The position numbers were made by a program, and so were the translations under genes. From Lachnospiraceae bacterium (GTDB lineage Bacteria; Bacillota_A; Clostridia; Lachnospirales; Lachnospiraceae): DNA of 14,400 nucleotides. Where the stretch lies: positions 1-14,400 of the forward strand of contig JAIKXO010000046.1 in assembly GCA_024684065.1 (NCBI GenBank). The letters run 5' to 3'. Shown piece after piece: positions 1-6,714 of this stretch; the first letter of the stretch is position 1, and every line of letters starts with the position of its first letter. The notes below the pieces were generated by a model. It was not told the origin of the DNA, ran no database searches, and saw only the letters and a program-made list of their open reading frames with translations.

Positions 1-1
1 A

Positions 2-784
2 CATGGCATAACTGTTATGCTCATGCATGAGTTTGACAAGGTCCGTAAATATGCCAGCCATAAGACCGGCGCAGAAAAAGGATCTACCGAAACATTTAAG
101 AGGCGGATCTATCTGCATATATATTTCAATGCTACACGCCAATCCGAAGATAGGGCGGCATTTGAAAACGATCTGTATGAACTCAAAACCCTCATAGAGA
201 ATGGAACTCCTGTAAACGAGTTACCGGAGAGCTCACAGAACAAGGTCAAAAAATATATGAATCTACGCACCTGGGGCAACAAGGCCACAGTCACATTTAA
301 GGATAAAGCCTGCCGGGATGCCTATAAATACCACGGTTACTTCTGCATAGTCTCCAACAAGGAGAAAGATTGTTTCGAAGCCTTACGGAAATATCGTAGC
401 AGAGAGACAATAGAGTCTTTCTTTGAATCCGATAAGCAGCGTGCTGATGGCACCCGCACACGAGTATGGGGATCGGATACCTTGCGAGGCCGCATGTTCG
501 TTCAGTTCATTGCGCTGTGCTACTATGAATACTTCAGCAATCAGTTACGGCTCATGAAGCCCACCCTCGGGTTGAGGGATGGAAATCTCACGCAGCGAGA
601 ACTTGAGGTTGAAGATAAGTTGAAGAGTTGGATGAACAACACTCCGGTATATCTTCAGTTGCAATGGTTCGATACCGTAGAGGAAGTAAAGATATCCTCT
701 GAGCTACGCTCAAAACGATGGAACACGGAGGTAACCGAAAGGGATCGGCTCTACCTTACCAAACTGGGTATGAATCTGACATAA
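2..784 (+). mobile_element. IS4/IS1634-type DDE transposase, C-terminal part
   Basis: This is the C-terminal portion of an insertion-sequence transposase. The frame is open to the left edge of the window, so the N-terminal part lies outside; the first in-frame ATG is at 17. Counting from that ATG, Y126, R129, E133 and K140 match the IS4-superfamily YREK signature Y-(2)-R-(3)-E-(6)-K, which carries the catalytic Glu of the DDE triad. The surrounding RVWGSDTLRGRMFVQFIALCYY stretch is typical of the C-terminal end of IS1634-like enzymes. Whether the element is complete cannot be judged from this window. Its stop lies next to an inverted repeat and to a truncated MFS gene, so the element probably inserted into, or recombined at, that gene. 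Confidence 0.8.
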
Positions 785-797
785 TCGTTTTGAGTGT
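709..797. repeat. Inverted repeat at the right end of the IS
   Basis: The 11-base sequence CTCAAAACGAT at 709-719 is repeated in inverted orientation as ATCGTTTTGAG at 784-794. With one mismatch the match extends to about 14 bases. The first arm lies inside the end of the transposase gene, and the second starts at its stop codon and runs to the junction with the MFS remnant. It may be terminal and subterminal transposase-binding sequence of the IS, or a hairpin after the gene. The 3' arm is a reasonable guess for the right end of the element. Confidence 0.5.
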
Positions 798-978
798 GTA
801 TTACACGACTTTTAGGGTGGGAAGCACCTTCATGCCGATGGTCTTTGGAATACTGCAGCAGCATATAGGGATAGGCATCATGCCCCTGTATCTGCTTGTT
901 TTTGCTATGCTCAATATCGGGATGTTAGAGATCGCATATCGGAAAGTTGATGCAAAGGAAAGGGAGAAAAAACGATGA
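796..978 (+). pseudogene. MFS transporter, C-terminal remnant
   Basis: About 60 codons remain of the end of a major facilitator superfamily permease. The visible sequence reads TTFRVGSTFMPMVFG, then a hydrophobic transmembrane helix (IGIGIMPLYLLVFAMLNIGML), then a charged cytoplasmic tail ending in KEREKKR. This layout is the usual last helix and tail of an MFS protein. No start codon or ribosome binding site belongs to it, and the frame joins the end of the transposase directly, so the N-terminal ~85% is missing. The stop codon overlaps the ATG of the next small frame (ATGA at 975-978), the remains of translational coupling in an older operon. Confidence 0.7.
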
Positions 979-1049
979 ACCGCACCGGCTATGTTTATCT
1001 TGCCTTCTCGACCGGAAGCAGAGATGCGGTGGATGAGCTGACGGTATAA
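975..1049 (+). pseudogene. VOC/glyoxalase-like N-terminal stub (24 codons)
   Basis: This short frame starts at the ATGA overlap with the MFS remnant and ends at TAA after 24 codons. The residues TGYVYLAFSTGSRDAVDEL resemble the part of vicinal-oxygen-chelate (glyoxalase/bleomycin resistance) proteins that reads roughly hLAFSVGSKexVDELT, which includes a metal-binding region and the first helix. Everything after that is absent. With the MFS remnant it looks like the leftover of a transporter/VOC gene pair cut on both sides. The match is short, so the family call is moderate. Confidence 0.45.
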
Positions 1050-1167
1050 TTATTACCAACTTGCGGTATGGCAGATGGATACTGCTCAACAGTATAGCCG
1101 GAGGAACTGTTTATATATGGAATATCAAGTCAGCTTTCATTCTTTCCCTTTGAACAGCGTCTGGTGC
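1050..1167. other. Short non-coding stretch upstream of the sulfatase promoter
   Basis: No convincing gene is present. A small perfect inverted repeat, ATACTG (1079-1084) with CAGTAT (1090-1095), could form a weak hairpin. An isolated GGAGG (1100-1104) is followed 12 bases later by an ATG opening a 28-codon frame that resembles no known protein. It is most likely debris from the same deletion that cut the VOC gene. Confidence 0.4.
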
Positions 1168-1224
1168 TTGAGTCTCTCTCTTCTATATGGTATATTGTGT
1201 TAGAGGTAGAAGACGCTATACCAT
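1168..1224 (+). promoter_or_regulatory. Promoter with overlapping operator-like inverted repeat
   Basis: A -35 box TTGAGT (1168-1173) and a -10 box TATATT (1191-1196) are separated by exactly 17 bases, a good vegetative promoter placing transcription start near 1203. An 8-base inverted repeat, ATGGTATA (1187-1194) and TATACCAT (1217-1224), spans the -10 box and the start point. Because the left arm lies in the -10 region and would not be fully transcribed, an operator for a dimeric repressor fits better than an RNA hairpin. The gene follows with ribosome binding site GGGAAGGAG at 1238-1246. Confidence 0.6.
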
Positions 1225-1253
1225 GTCTATAGTAAACGGGAAGGAGTACATTT

Positions 1254-3242
1254 ATGAAAAAACATAAAGTATTAAAAAAACTTGTCGCTGTGACGCTGAC
1301 GATGACTCTTTTTGCACCGTGCATTGTGGGAGCAAAGGATCTCGGACTTACCTCCGACACAAAGGAAGCGACGCAATATACAGCCGACGCAAACGAACAG
1401 GTCTATGCGCTTCTGGATTTTGAGGACAAGCGTGAACTTGAAAATGCAAAACGCGGTCTGATCGCGGCGCCGGACAGCCTCGAGATCAAAACGGAAACCG
1501 GGAAGGTAGCCTGGAGCCAGGACGCCTACGCTTTTATTGGCAAGGATGCGCCGGACAGTGCAAATCCGAGCCTCTGGAGGAACACACAGCTCAATCATAT
1601 TTACGGACTGTTCGAGGTTACTGACGGGATCTATCAGGTCAGGGGCTATGATATGTCCAATATTACCTTTATTAAAGGAAATACCGGCTGGATCATCTAC
1701 GATCCCCTTATGACCGTAGAATGTGCACAGGCTGCCTTTGAGCTTGTTAAGGAAAATATCGGAGACTACCCTGTCAAGGCCATTCTCTATTCCCATTCCC
1801 ATGTGGACCACTACGGCGGCGTAGCGGGTATTGTTTCCGAGGAGCAGGTAGCCGAGGAGGATATCCTTATCATAGCGCCCGAGGGCTTTGAGGAACATGC
1901 GGTAAGTGAAAATGTCTACGCCGGAAACGCCATGGCAAGAAGAGCCAGCTACCAGTACGGTACCCTGCTTCAGGGCGGCGAAAAGGGCTCCCTGTGCATC
2001 GGCATCGGCATGGGCCAGTCCCATGGAACAACCTCATATATCTCACCCAATACGACCATCTCAAGGACCGGACAGACTCTTATCGTAGACGGAGTGATAA
2101 TGAAGTTCCAGCTTACCCCCGGAACGGAGGCTCCTGCCGAGATGAACACATGGTTCCCTCAGAAAAAAGCCCTCTGGCTAGCTGAAAACTGCACCGGAAC
2201 CCTTCATAATCTCTATACCCTTAGGGGAGCAGAGGTCCGCGACGGACAGGCTTGGGCTAATTACCTTATGGAGACTCTAAAGCTTTTCGGAAGCGAGGTT
2301 GAGGTTGTATTCCAGGCGCACAACTGGCCGCACTGGGATAACGAAAATATTATAGAATACATAGTGAACACCGCGGCGGCTTATAAATACATTAACGACC
2401 AGACCCTGCTCTACATAAACGAGGGCTATACAAGCACCGAGATCGCAAACATGATAGAGCTCCCTGAAGAGCTTTCAAAGAACTGGTACACAAGACAGTA
2501 TTACGGTACGGTTGCCCATGACTCAAAGGCGGTATACCAGAAATACATGGGCTGGTATGACGCAAATCCCATTCATCTTGCAGAGCTTGAGCCCACGGAA
2601 CGTGCAAAGAAATTCGTTGAATATCTCGGCAATGTGGATGATGTGCTGAAGAAGGCAAAGGCAGACTATGACAAGGGAGAATACCAGTGGGTGGCGGAGA
2701 TCACAAATATGCTGGTATATGCGGATCCCGAAAATAAAGAGGCAAGGCTTCTGTGTGCGGATGCACTTGAGCAGCTCGGATACCAGGCAGAGAGCGGAAC
2801 CTGGAGAAACGCATATCTTTGTGCAGCTCAGGAACTGCGTTTCGGTACGAATACCGATGAAGCGACCAGAGCCACAACGACCGGCAGCATGGGACTTATG
2901 TACCATATGACTCCTGAGATGATCCTTCAGTATCTCGGGATCTATACCGACAGCAAGAAGGTGGAGGATCTGTCCTTCACCGCGAATATCGTGCTTCCGG
3001 ATTCCTCCTATGTTCTCGTGGTCAAAAACGGCGTAGTGCTTTATGAGGAGGGTTCACTCCATGATTCGGCTGACACGACCTGGACTACTACAAGACAGGG
3101 TCTGTTCGCGATAGCAAGAAACGATAAAAAGACAATAGATTCACTCGTTGTTCAGGAAGGAGACAAAACACTTCTTGATAAGCTGTTGGAAGGAAATACC
3201 GTTGCTGATCAGGATATCTACTTCAATATCATAGAACCGTAA
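1254..3242 (+). CDS. Exported alkyl-sulfatase-family metallo-beta-lactamase protein
   Basis: The protein belongs to the BDS1/SdsA1 type of alkyl sulfatases, which hydrolyse alkyl sulfate esters with a binuclear zinc site. The 662 residues match the family's usual length. Residues 1-27 form a signal peptide (basic start, hydrophobic core, VGA before the likely cut), so it acts outside the membrane. The metallo-beta-lactamase motif SHSHVDHYGG gives H181, H183, D185 and H186. E292 in PGTEAPAEMN and E311 in LAENCTGTLHN lie 19 apart, as the SdsA1 ligands do, and H356 in QAHNWPHW completes the set. A helical dimerisation domain covers about 375-520, and an SCP2-like C-terminal domain about 530-662. 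Start ATG 1254 has ribosome binding site GGGAAGGAG seven bases upstream. It is monocistronic between its own promoter and a strong terminator. The physiological substrate is not shown by sequence; sulfated mucin or bile-type esters are possible but speculative. Confidence 0.88.
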   Translation: MKKHKVLKKLVAVTLTMTLFAPCIVGAKDLGLTSDTKEATQYTADANEQVYALLDFEDKRELENAKRGLIAAPDSLEIKTETGKVAWSQDAYAFIGKDAPDSANPSLWRNTQLNHIYGLFEVTDGIYQVRGYDMSNITFIKGNTGWIIYDPLMTVECAQAAFELVKENIGDYPVKAILYSHSHVDHYGGVAGIVSEEQVAEEDILIIAPEGFEEHAVSENVYAGNAMARRASYQYGTLLQGGEKGSLCIGIGMGQSHGTTSYISPNTTISRTGQTLIVDGVIMKFQLTPGTEAPAEMNTWFPQKKALWLAENCTGTLHNLYTLRGAEVRDGQAWANYLMETLKLFGSEVEVVFQAHNWPHWDNENIIEYIVNTAAAYKYINDQTLLYINEGYTSTEIANMIELPEELSKNWYTRQYYGTVAHDSKAVYQKYMGWYDANPIHLAELEPTERAKKFVEYLGNVDDVLKKAKADYDKGEYQWVAEITNMLVYADPENKEARLLCADALEQLGYQAESGTWRNAYLCAAQELRFGTNTDEATRATTTGSMGLMYHMTPEMILQYLGIYTDSKKVEDLSFTANIVLPDSSYVLVVKNGVVLYEEGSLHDSADTTWTTTRQGLFAIARNDKKTIDSLVVQEGDKTLLDKLLEGNTVADQDIYFNIIEP

Positions 3243-3278
3243 ACAGTAACCTGCCCGCAATCCGCGGGAGCGTGTCAT

Positions 3279-3330
3279 AAAGTCCATCCATACTGCCAGG
3301 TAAGCCTGGCGTGTGGATGGACTTTTACAC
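3279..3330 (+). terminator. Strong intrinsic terminator after the sulfatase gene
   Basis: A perfect 12-base-pair stem, AAAGTCCATCCA (3279-3290) with TGGATGGACTTT (3314-3325), encloses a second small stem, CCAGG (3296-3300) with CCTGG (3305-3309) around TAAG. The right arm runs into TTTT. A smaller hairpin CCCGC/GCGGG sits just upstream (3254-3268). The outer arms are near-symmetric with A-rich and T-rich flanks, so the structure may terminate in both directions. Confidence 0.85.
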
Positions 3331-3483
3331 TGTAATCATAATATTATAATACGGCATTTCAAAGATGGAGTCCGTGTATACTATACGGGAGGAGCTGACA
3401 GGGCTCGCCACATTCAGTGGAAATTGTACTTACTTTCTTTTCGGTGCCGGATAAACTTGCAGCATCATTTTTAAGCTTGTATA

Positions 3484-3687
3484 AATGATCCGATAAATGA
3501 ACTGACTGAAGACGAGAATAGAATTCTGGAGATAATAAAATCCAGTCGTAAGCCTGCCAGAGAAGAAATGGCACAGGAAATCGGTAAATCCAAGGCTGCG
3601 GCACAGCGTTGCATTAAGTCGTTGTTAGATCAGGGTTTTATAAAATGCGTTGGTTCTAACAAAACGGGTTATTGGGCAGCATTATAA
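3484..3687 (+). pseudogene. Winged-helix C-terminal fragment of an AlbA/Schlafen-type ATP-binding protein
   Basis: This is a 67-codon open stretch with no start codon, preceded in frame by a stop. It encodes INELTEDENRILEIIKSS, then a helix-turn-helix (REEMAQEIGKSKAAAQRCIKSLLDQGFIK), then a wing (CVGSNKTGYW). This is the usual ending of bacterial DNA-binding/ATP-binding proteins of the AlbA_2 (AAA_4, Schlafen-like) group, in which a winged helix sits at the C-terminus and ends in GYW. The N-terminal ~80% is gone. Nothing suggests it is still expressed as a protein. Confidence 0.6.
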
Positions 3688-3722
3688 TCTGCTATATGAT
3701 GAGCCCCGTTATAAACGGCTTT

Positions 3723-3789
3723 GAAAGCATCAGAGGCTTGCGGTCGTGAGAAGTATCCGCCAACGCGACAATCGGAATTTTACGGAAGG
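3723..3789 (+). pseudogene. DUF434-like gene fragment
   Basis: A short frame encodes KHQRLAVVRSIRQRDN before a stop. It matches the KRQRLAVVRSVA segment (residues 55-66) of the intact DUF434 protein encoded at 8550-9248. Over the shared codons most differences are in third positions (CAA/CAG, GTT/GTC, AGC/AGT), which points to a diverged homologue that was once under selection rather than a recent duplication. A stop precedes the fragment directly, so only a sliver of the gene remains. Confidence 0.45.
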
Positions 3790-3795
3790 TTAGCT

Positions 3796-3882
3796 ATGAA
3801 ACTTGGACTGCGTCGTGGTAAGGTGGTTGTAGAACCTCACAATCATGAGTGGGAAATAACCGCCCAGAGGAGCGCTTTATGA
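3796..3882 (+). pseudogene. GrpB-like (UPF0157) N-terminal stub
   Basis: A 28-codon frame begins MKLGLRRGKVVVEPHNHEWE and stops soon after. The start resembles the first residues of GrpB/UPF0157 nucleotidyltransferase-fold proteins, which often read MxLGLKRGTVxLxPHxxxWE. The rest of the gene, including the HIGSTSI active-site region, is missing. From about 3880 another frame reads DIIAAICHDQGHIPLKLVGL, which I cannot assign. The whole 3340-3960 interval is therefore degraded coding DNA, not a designed intergenic region. Confidence 0.45.
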
Positions 3883-3964
3883 CATAATCGCGGCTATTTG
3901 CCACGATCAGGGACATATCCCTCTCAAGCTTGTCGGCCTTGTATATGATCAAAATGCGAAAAAA

Positions 3965-3998
3965 ATATTTTGACAGAATATATTTGACAAAATATAAT
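3965..3998 (+). promoter_or_regulatory. Perfect sigma-70-type promoter with embedded inverted repeat
   Basis: TTGACA (3970-3975) and TATAAT (3993-3998) are both perfect consensus boxes with an ideal 17-base spacer. Superimposed on them is an inverted repeat, ATATTTTG (3965-3972) with CAAAATAT (3988-3995), covering the -35 box on one side and the -10 box on the other. There is also a TTTGACA direct repeat (3969-3975 and 3983-3989). Such a strong promoter would normally need a repressor. The adjacent MarR/OhrR-type gene is the obvious candidate, giving peroxide-inducible autoregulation. Confidence 0.75.
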
Positions 3999-4033
3999 AT
4001 GAAAAAAGATAAATAACGACAGGAGCAAAAACA

Positions 4034-4465
4034 ATGGCACAGGAATATGAGCAGCTAAAACTTGAAAACCAGCTATGTTTTCCGCTGTATGCCTGCGCAC
4101 GGAAGATCGTGGCAGGCTACACACCGTACCTGAAACCGCTGGAACTGACTTATACGCAGTATATCGTATTCATGGTTCTCTGGGAGAAGGAGAGTGTAAA
4201 CGTCGGCCAGCTGGGGGAGATCCTGCATCTTGACGCCGGGACGCTTACGCCCCTTTTAAAGCGCCTTGAAAAATCAGGCTACGTGACCAGGAAACGATCG
4301 GAAGAGGACGAGCGCATCACTATCGTCAGCATAACGGAAAAGGGAAACGGGCTTAAGGAAGAATGCAGGGACATTCCGTTTAAGCTGGCAGCCAAAGGCT
4401 CCGGGCTGTCAGAGAAGGATGCGAAGGAACTGTACAGGCTGTTATACATGTTTTTAAAGGATTGA
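4034..4465 (+). CDS. ohrR: MarR-family regulator, OhrR-type peroxide sensor
   Basis: This is a 143-residue winged-helix repressor of the MarR family. The N-terminus LENQLCFPLYACARKI matches OhrR proteins and places a cysteine exactly at position 15, the reactive residue that organic hydroperoxides oxidise in OhrR to release DNA. The recognition region (LGEILHLDAGTLTPLLKRLEKSGYVTRKRSEEDER) carries the usual MarR wing with the conserved DER. Start ATG 4034 has AGGAG at 4021-4025. It is the first gene of an operon with a glutathione peroxidase 14 bases downstream and probably represses its own promoter. Related one-Cys MarR proteins such as MgrA/SarZ are alternatives. OhrR usually pairs with Ohr/OsmC; here the effector is a GPx. 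Confidence 0.85.
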   Translation: MAQEYEQLKLENQLCFPLYACARKIVAGYTPYLKPLELTYTQYIVFMVLWEKESVNVGQLGEILHLDAGTLTPLLKRLEKSGYVTRKRSEEDERITIVSITEKGNGLKEECRDIPFKLAAKGSGLSEKDAKELYRLLYMFLKD

Positions 4466-4479
4466 AAAGGAGGCACACA

Positions 4480-5040
4480 ATGATCTACGATTACACAATC
4501 ACTACCGGCAAGGGCGAGGAACTGAAGCTTTCGGATTATAAGGGCAAAGTGATCCTTGTTGTGAATACTGCCACGGGCTGCGGGTTCACGCCCCAGTATG
4601 AGCCCATCGAGAAGCTTTACAGGGATTATCATGACAAGGGCCTTGAGATACTTGACATCCCCTGCAACCAGTTCGGCGGACAGGCGCCGGGGACTGATGA
4701 GGAGATCCATGAGTTCTGCACCCTGCATTACAATACGACTTTCCCCCAGATGAAGAAGGCTGACGTAAACGGGGAGAATGAACTTCCTCTTTATACCTGG
4801 CTGAAGTCGCAGAAGGGATTTGAGGGGTTTGAAGAGCACCCCTACAAAAAGCTGTTGGAGAAAATGTTCGCAAAGGCGGATCCGGACTGGGACAAGAAGC
4901 CGGACATCAAATGGAATTTCACGAAATTTGTGATCGACCGGGAAGGGAACGTGACCGCGCGCTTTGAGCCCACGGCGGATGTAGCTGAGGTCGAGAAGTG
5001 CATCATGGGGCTGTTGCAGGGCGACAGTAAAGGAAAGTAA
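4480..5040 (+). CDS. Glutathione peroxidase (thioredoxin-type)
   Basis: A cytoplasmic peroxidase of the GPx/BtuE family that reduces hydrogen peroxide or organic hydroperoxides. The 186 residues are a full family length. The Cys-type active site lies in TATGCGFTPQY (C34), with Q68 in PCNQFGGQAPG and W145-N146 in KWNFTKF completing the GPx tetrad. C80 in HEFCTLHYNTTFP sits where the resolving cysteine of thioredoxin-dependent GPx is found, so thioredoxin rather than glutathione is the likely reductant. The ATG at 4480 is chosen over an upstream TTG (4462) because AAAAGGAGG (4465-4473) is ideally spaced and the family starts at MIYDY. It is the second gene of the ohrR operon, 14 bases after the regulator's stop. 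Confidence 0.92.
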   Translation: MIYDYTITTGKGEELKLSDYKGKVILVVNTATGCGFTPQYEPIEKLYRDYHDKGLEILDIPCNQFGGQAPGTDEEIHEFCTLHYNTTFPQMKKADVNGENELPLYTWLKSQKGFEGFEEHPYKKLLEKMFAKADPDWDKKPDIKWNFTKFVIDREGNVTARFEPTADVAEVEKCIMGLLQGDSKGK

Positions 5041-5052
5041 AAGATATCTATC

Positions 5053-5075
5053 CTGTATCGGACGGGCTGATACAG
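5053..5075. repeat. Small hairpin between the GPx and radical SAM genes
   Basis: A perfect 7-base inverted repeat, CTGTATC (5053-5059) with GATACAG (5069-5075), separated by nine bases, sits in the 66-base gap after the GPx stop. There is no T-run after it, so it is not a classical terminator. It could be a weak pause, an mRNA-stabilising hairpin or an operator. Confidence 0.35.
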
Positions 5076-5106
5076 TTAATGGTTGGCGGCTAAGCGGAGA
5101 TATTTA

Positions 5107-6212
5107 ATGAAAGATAGGTTTGATATCCAGGGATATATGACAAAAGGCGTGGAAAGGATCGTTAAGGAATCCATAAGAGCAACGCTTAAAAATCCTAGGG
5201 GAAGTGCATATATGGCGAGGTTTGCCGTGGCAAGCAGATCTGCATCCCGGAAACGCATGCAAAAGGAGAAGGCGGGGGAGCATATTCCGCCTTTCCTGAT
5301 CGCAAGCATTACCGACAGCTGTAACCTGCATTGTGCAGGCTGTTATTCAAGATGCAATCATGCAACGGTTGATGAAGTTTCAATAAGTCAGCTTACGGAC
5401 AAAGAGTGGATCAGGATTTTGACGAGGCGGATGAGCTTGGTGTAAGCTTTATCCTTTTAGCCGGCGGGGAACCTCTTCTAAGGTACGGCGTGATAGAGGC
5501 AGCAGGCAAAAAGCAGGATATCATGTTCCCGGTGTTTACCAACGGCACCTTCATGGGCGAAAAGTATTTTGACCTGTTTGACCGGTGCCGGAATCTCATC
5601 CCGATCATGAGCATTGAGGGTGACAGAGAGATAACGGACACAAGAAGAGGTGAAGGAGTATATAATAAACTTATGTCCAATATGGACGAGCTCTACAGAA
5701 GAGGTATCATATTTGGTGTGTCAATAACTGTAACTACAGGAAATTTCAAGGAAGTATCGTCAGAGGGCTTTATCGGCAGGCTCTCGGAGAAAGGATGCAG
5801 GGCAGTCGTATTTGTAGAGTTCGTTCCGGTAACGGACGATAGCACCGGCCTTGCCCCGGGGGAGCGGGAGAGGGAGTATCTGGGAGGAAAGATCGAAAGG
5901 CTTAGGAAGGAGCATCCCGAGATGGTATTCATTTCGTTTCCGGGAGACGAAAAGAGCTCCGGCGGATGCATAGCTGCCGGGCGGGGCTTCTTCCATATAA
6001 ATTCCCATGGCGGAGCTGAGCCTTGTCCGTTTTCACCATACTCTGATGTAAACGTAAAGGAGACGTCGCTTAAGGATGCGATCCATTCCCAGCTGTTTAC
6101 GTCTATAACAGACGGCGGTCTTCTGAATGATGACCATAAGGGGGGCTGTGTGCTTTTTGAGAAAAGAGATGAGGTGCTTAAGGCACAGGAGGCGTGCGAA
6201 TGGAAAATCTGA
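5107..6212 (+). pseudogene. Radical SAM protein, interrupted by a one-base frameshift
   Basis: Read through one lost base, this encodes a 368-residue radical SAM enzyme. The cluster motif SCNLHCAGCYSR gives C72, C76 and C79. After the lesion come FILLAGGEPLLR (the SAM-binding GGE motif), PVFTNGTFM and MSIEGDRE, then Cys-bearing C-terminal segments (SGGCIAAGR, EPCPFSPYSD, GGCVLFEKRD) that resemble a SPASM-like auxiliary cluster. The frame breaks at a run of four T (5417-5420). One extra T would restore EWIRIFDEADELG; instead translation ends at 5445. The ATG at 5107 has GCGGAG seven bases before it and is preferred over an in-frame TTG at 5083. The reaction cannot be deduced. The break is either true inactivation or a base-call error in the T-run. 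Confidence 0.8.
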
Positions 6213-6333
6213 TGGAGATCATAAAAGGAAGAAAAACGTCCGTACCTATGACGGGCGCCAGTTAAGCGAAGAACACAGAGTAAAAATAGAGGAGTATATA
6301 AAGGGAATCCCTGCTCAAATACGGGGAGTTTGA
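6200..6333 (+). pseudogene. Nitroreductase-family N-terminal stub, frameshifted
   Basis: The ATG at 6200 lies inside the end of the radical SAM gene, seven bases after a strong AGGAGG (6187-6192), so it was translationally coupled to that gene. The first codons read MENLMEIIKGRK. After a run of five A (6232-6236) the homology continues in another frame as NVRTYDGRQLSEEHRVKIEEYI. Adding one A restores GRKNVRTYDG, the typical first helix and the (R)SVRxYxG motif of FMN-dependent nitroreductases. As it stands the frame starting at 6200 stops at 6263. The shifted frame ends at 6333 after about 44 codons, where a family member should run to ~170-200, so there is also a large deletion. Confidence 0.6.
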
Positions 6334-6343
6334 CGAGGATGGG

Positions 6344-6655
6344 ATGGCAAAGAGGCATAAGCTTAATATCCAGACTCCTTTTATCATGGCAATGAAGACC
6401 GTGGTGGACGGGATAGTCGGAGCTATCGACCTTCTGCCCGAGCACGGGAACGAGAAGGTTTCCGAGCTTTTGGAATCAATAGTCGCCACGGCCTTCTGCT
6501 GCGAGAGGGAGACAAACAAGGTCGATGAATGGCAGGAGATAAACAGGGATATCATAGCGGATGTGTATCTGAGCGTCAGCATCGACAGGGTCAGTGAAAG
6601 GATGGATAAGAATACCATTTTGAAACGGAGGTATGCTATACTGAATGAGGCATAG
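6344..6655 (+). CDS. Uncharacterised helical protein, probably a gene fragment
   Basis: I do not recognise this 103-residue frame. It is mostly helical and mixed charge (TVVDGIVGAIDLLPEHGNEKVSELLESIVATAFCCERETN, then DEWQEINRDIIADVYLS), with no transmembrane segment and no motif I can name. The frame is open upstream of the ATG back to 6302, reading LLKYGEFDEDGMAKRHKLN, and the bases before ATG 6344 make only a weak ribosome site. It directly abuts the broken nitroreductase frame. The likely reading is the C-terminal part of a deleted gene, perhaps the ligand-binding half of a helical regulator, fused by the same deletion. It ends in TAG, the only gene here that does. Confidence 0.4.
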   Translation: MAKRHKLNIQTPFIMAMKTVVDGIVGAIDLLPEHGNEKVSELLESIVATAFCCERETNKVDEWQEINRDIIADVYLSVSIDRVSERMDKNTILKRRYAILNEA

Positions 6656-6714
6656 CGAAAGGACCGGGATATTGGGATATCAAGAAAAACGGATATGTGT
6701 TTTAAAGAAAACTA

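Noticed and set aside
1117..1203. 28-codon ORF after GGAGG at 1100-1104
   Set aside because: The ribosome site is 12 bases away, the product resembles nothing known, and the frame overlaps the sulfatase promoter.
1272..2024. Minus-strand open frame (250 codons) opposite the sulfatase gene
   Set aside because: It is a shadow of the metallo-beta-lactamase coding frame; the plus strand holds the zinc-binding motif, signal peptide and ribosome site.
4462..4479. TTG at 4462 as the GPx start
   Set aside because: It would overlap the ohrR stop and place the strong AAAAGGAGG inside the gene; ATG 4480 has correct spacing and matches the family N-terminus.
4279..4839. Minus-strand open frame (186 codons) across ohrR and the GPx gene
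   Set aside because: It spans two well-supported plus-strand genes and shows no recognisable domain.
5693..6445. Long minus-strand open frame (250 codons) opposite the radical SAM gene
   Set aside because: It is antisense to clearly conserved coding sequence, has no ribosome site and encodes Ser/Pro/Leu-rich sequence with no family motif.
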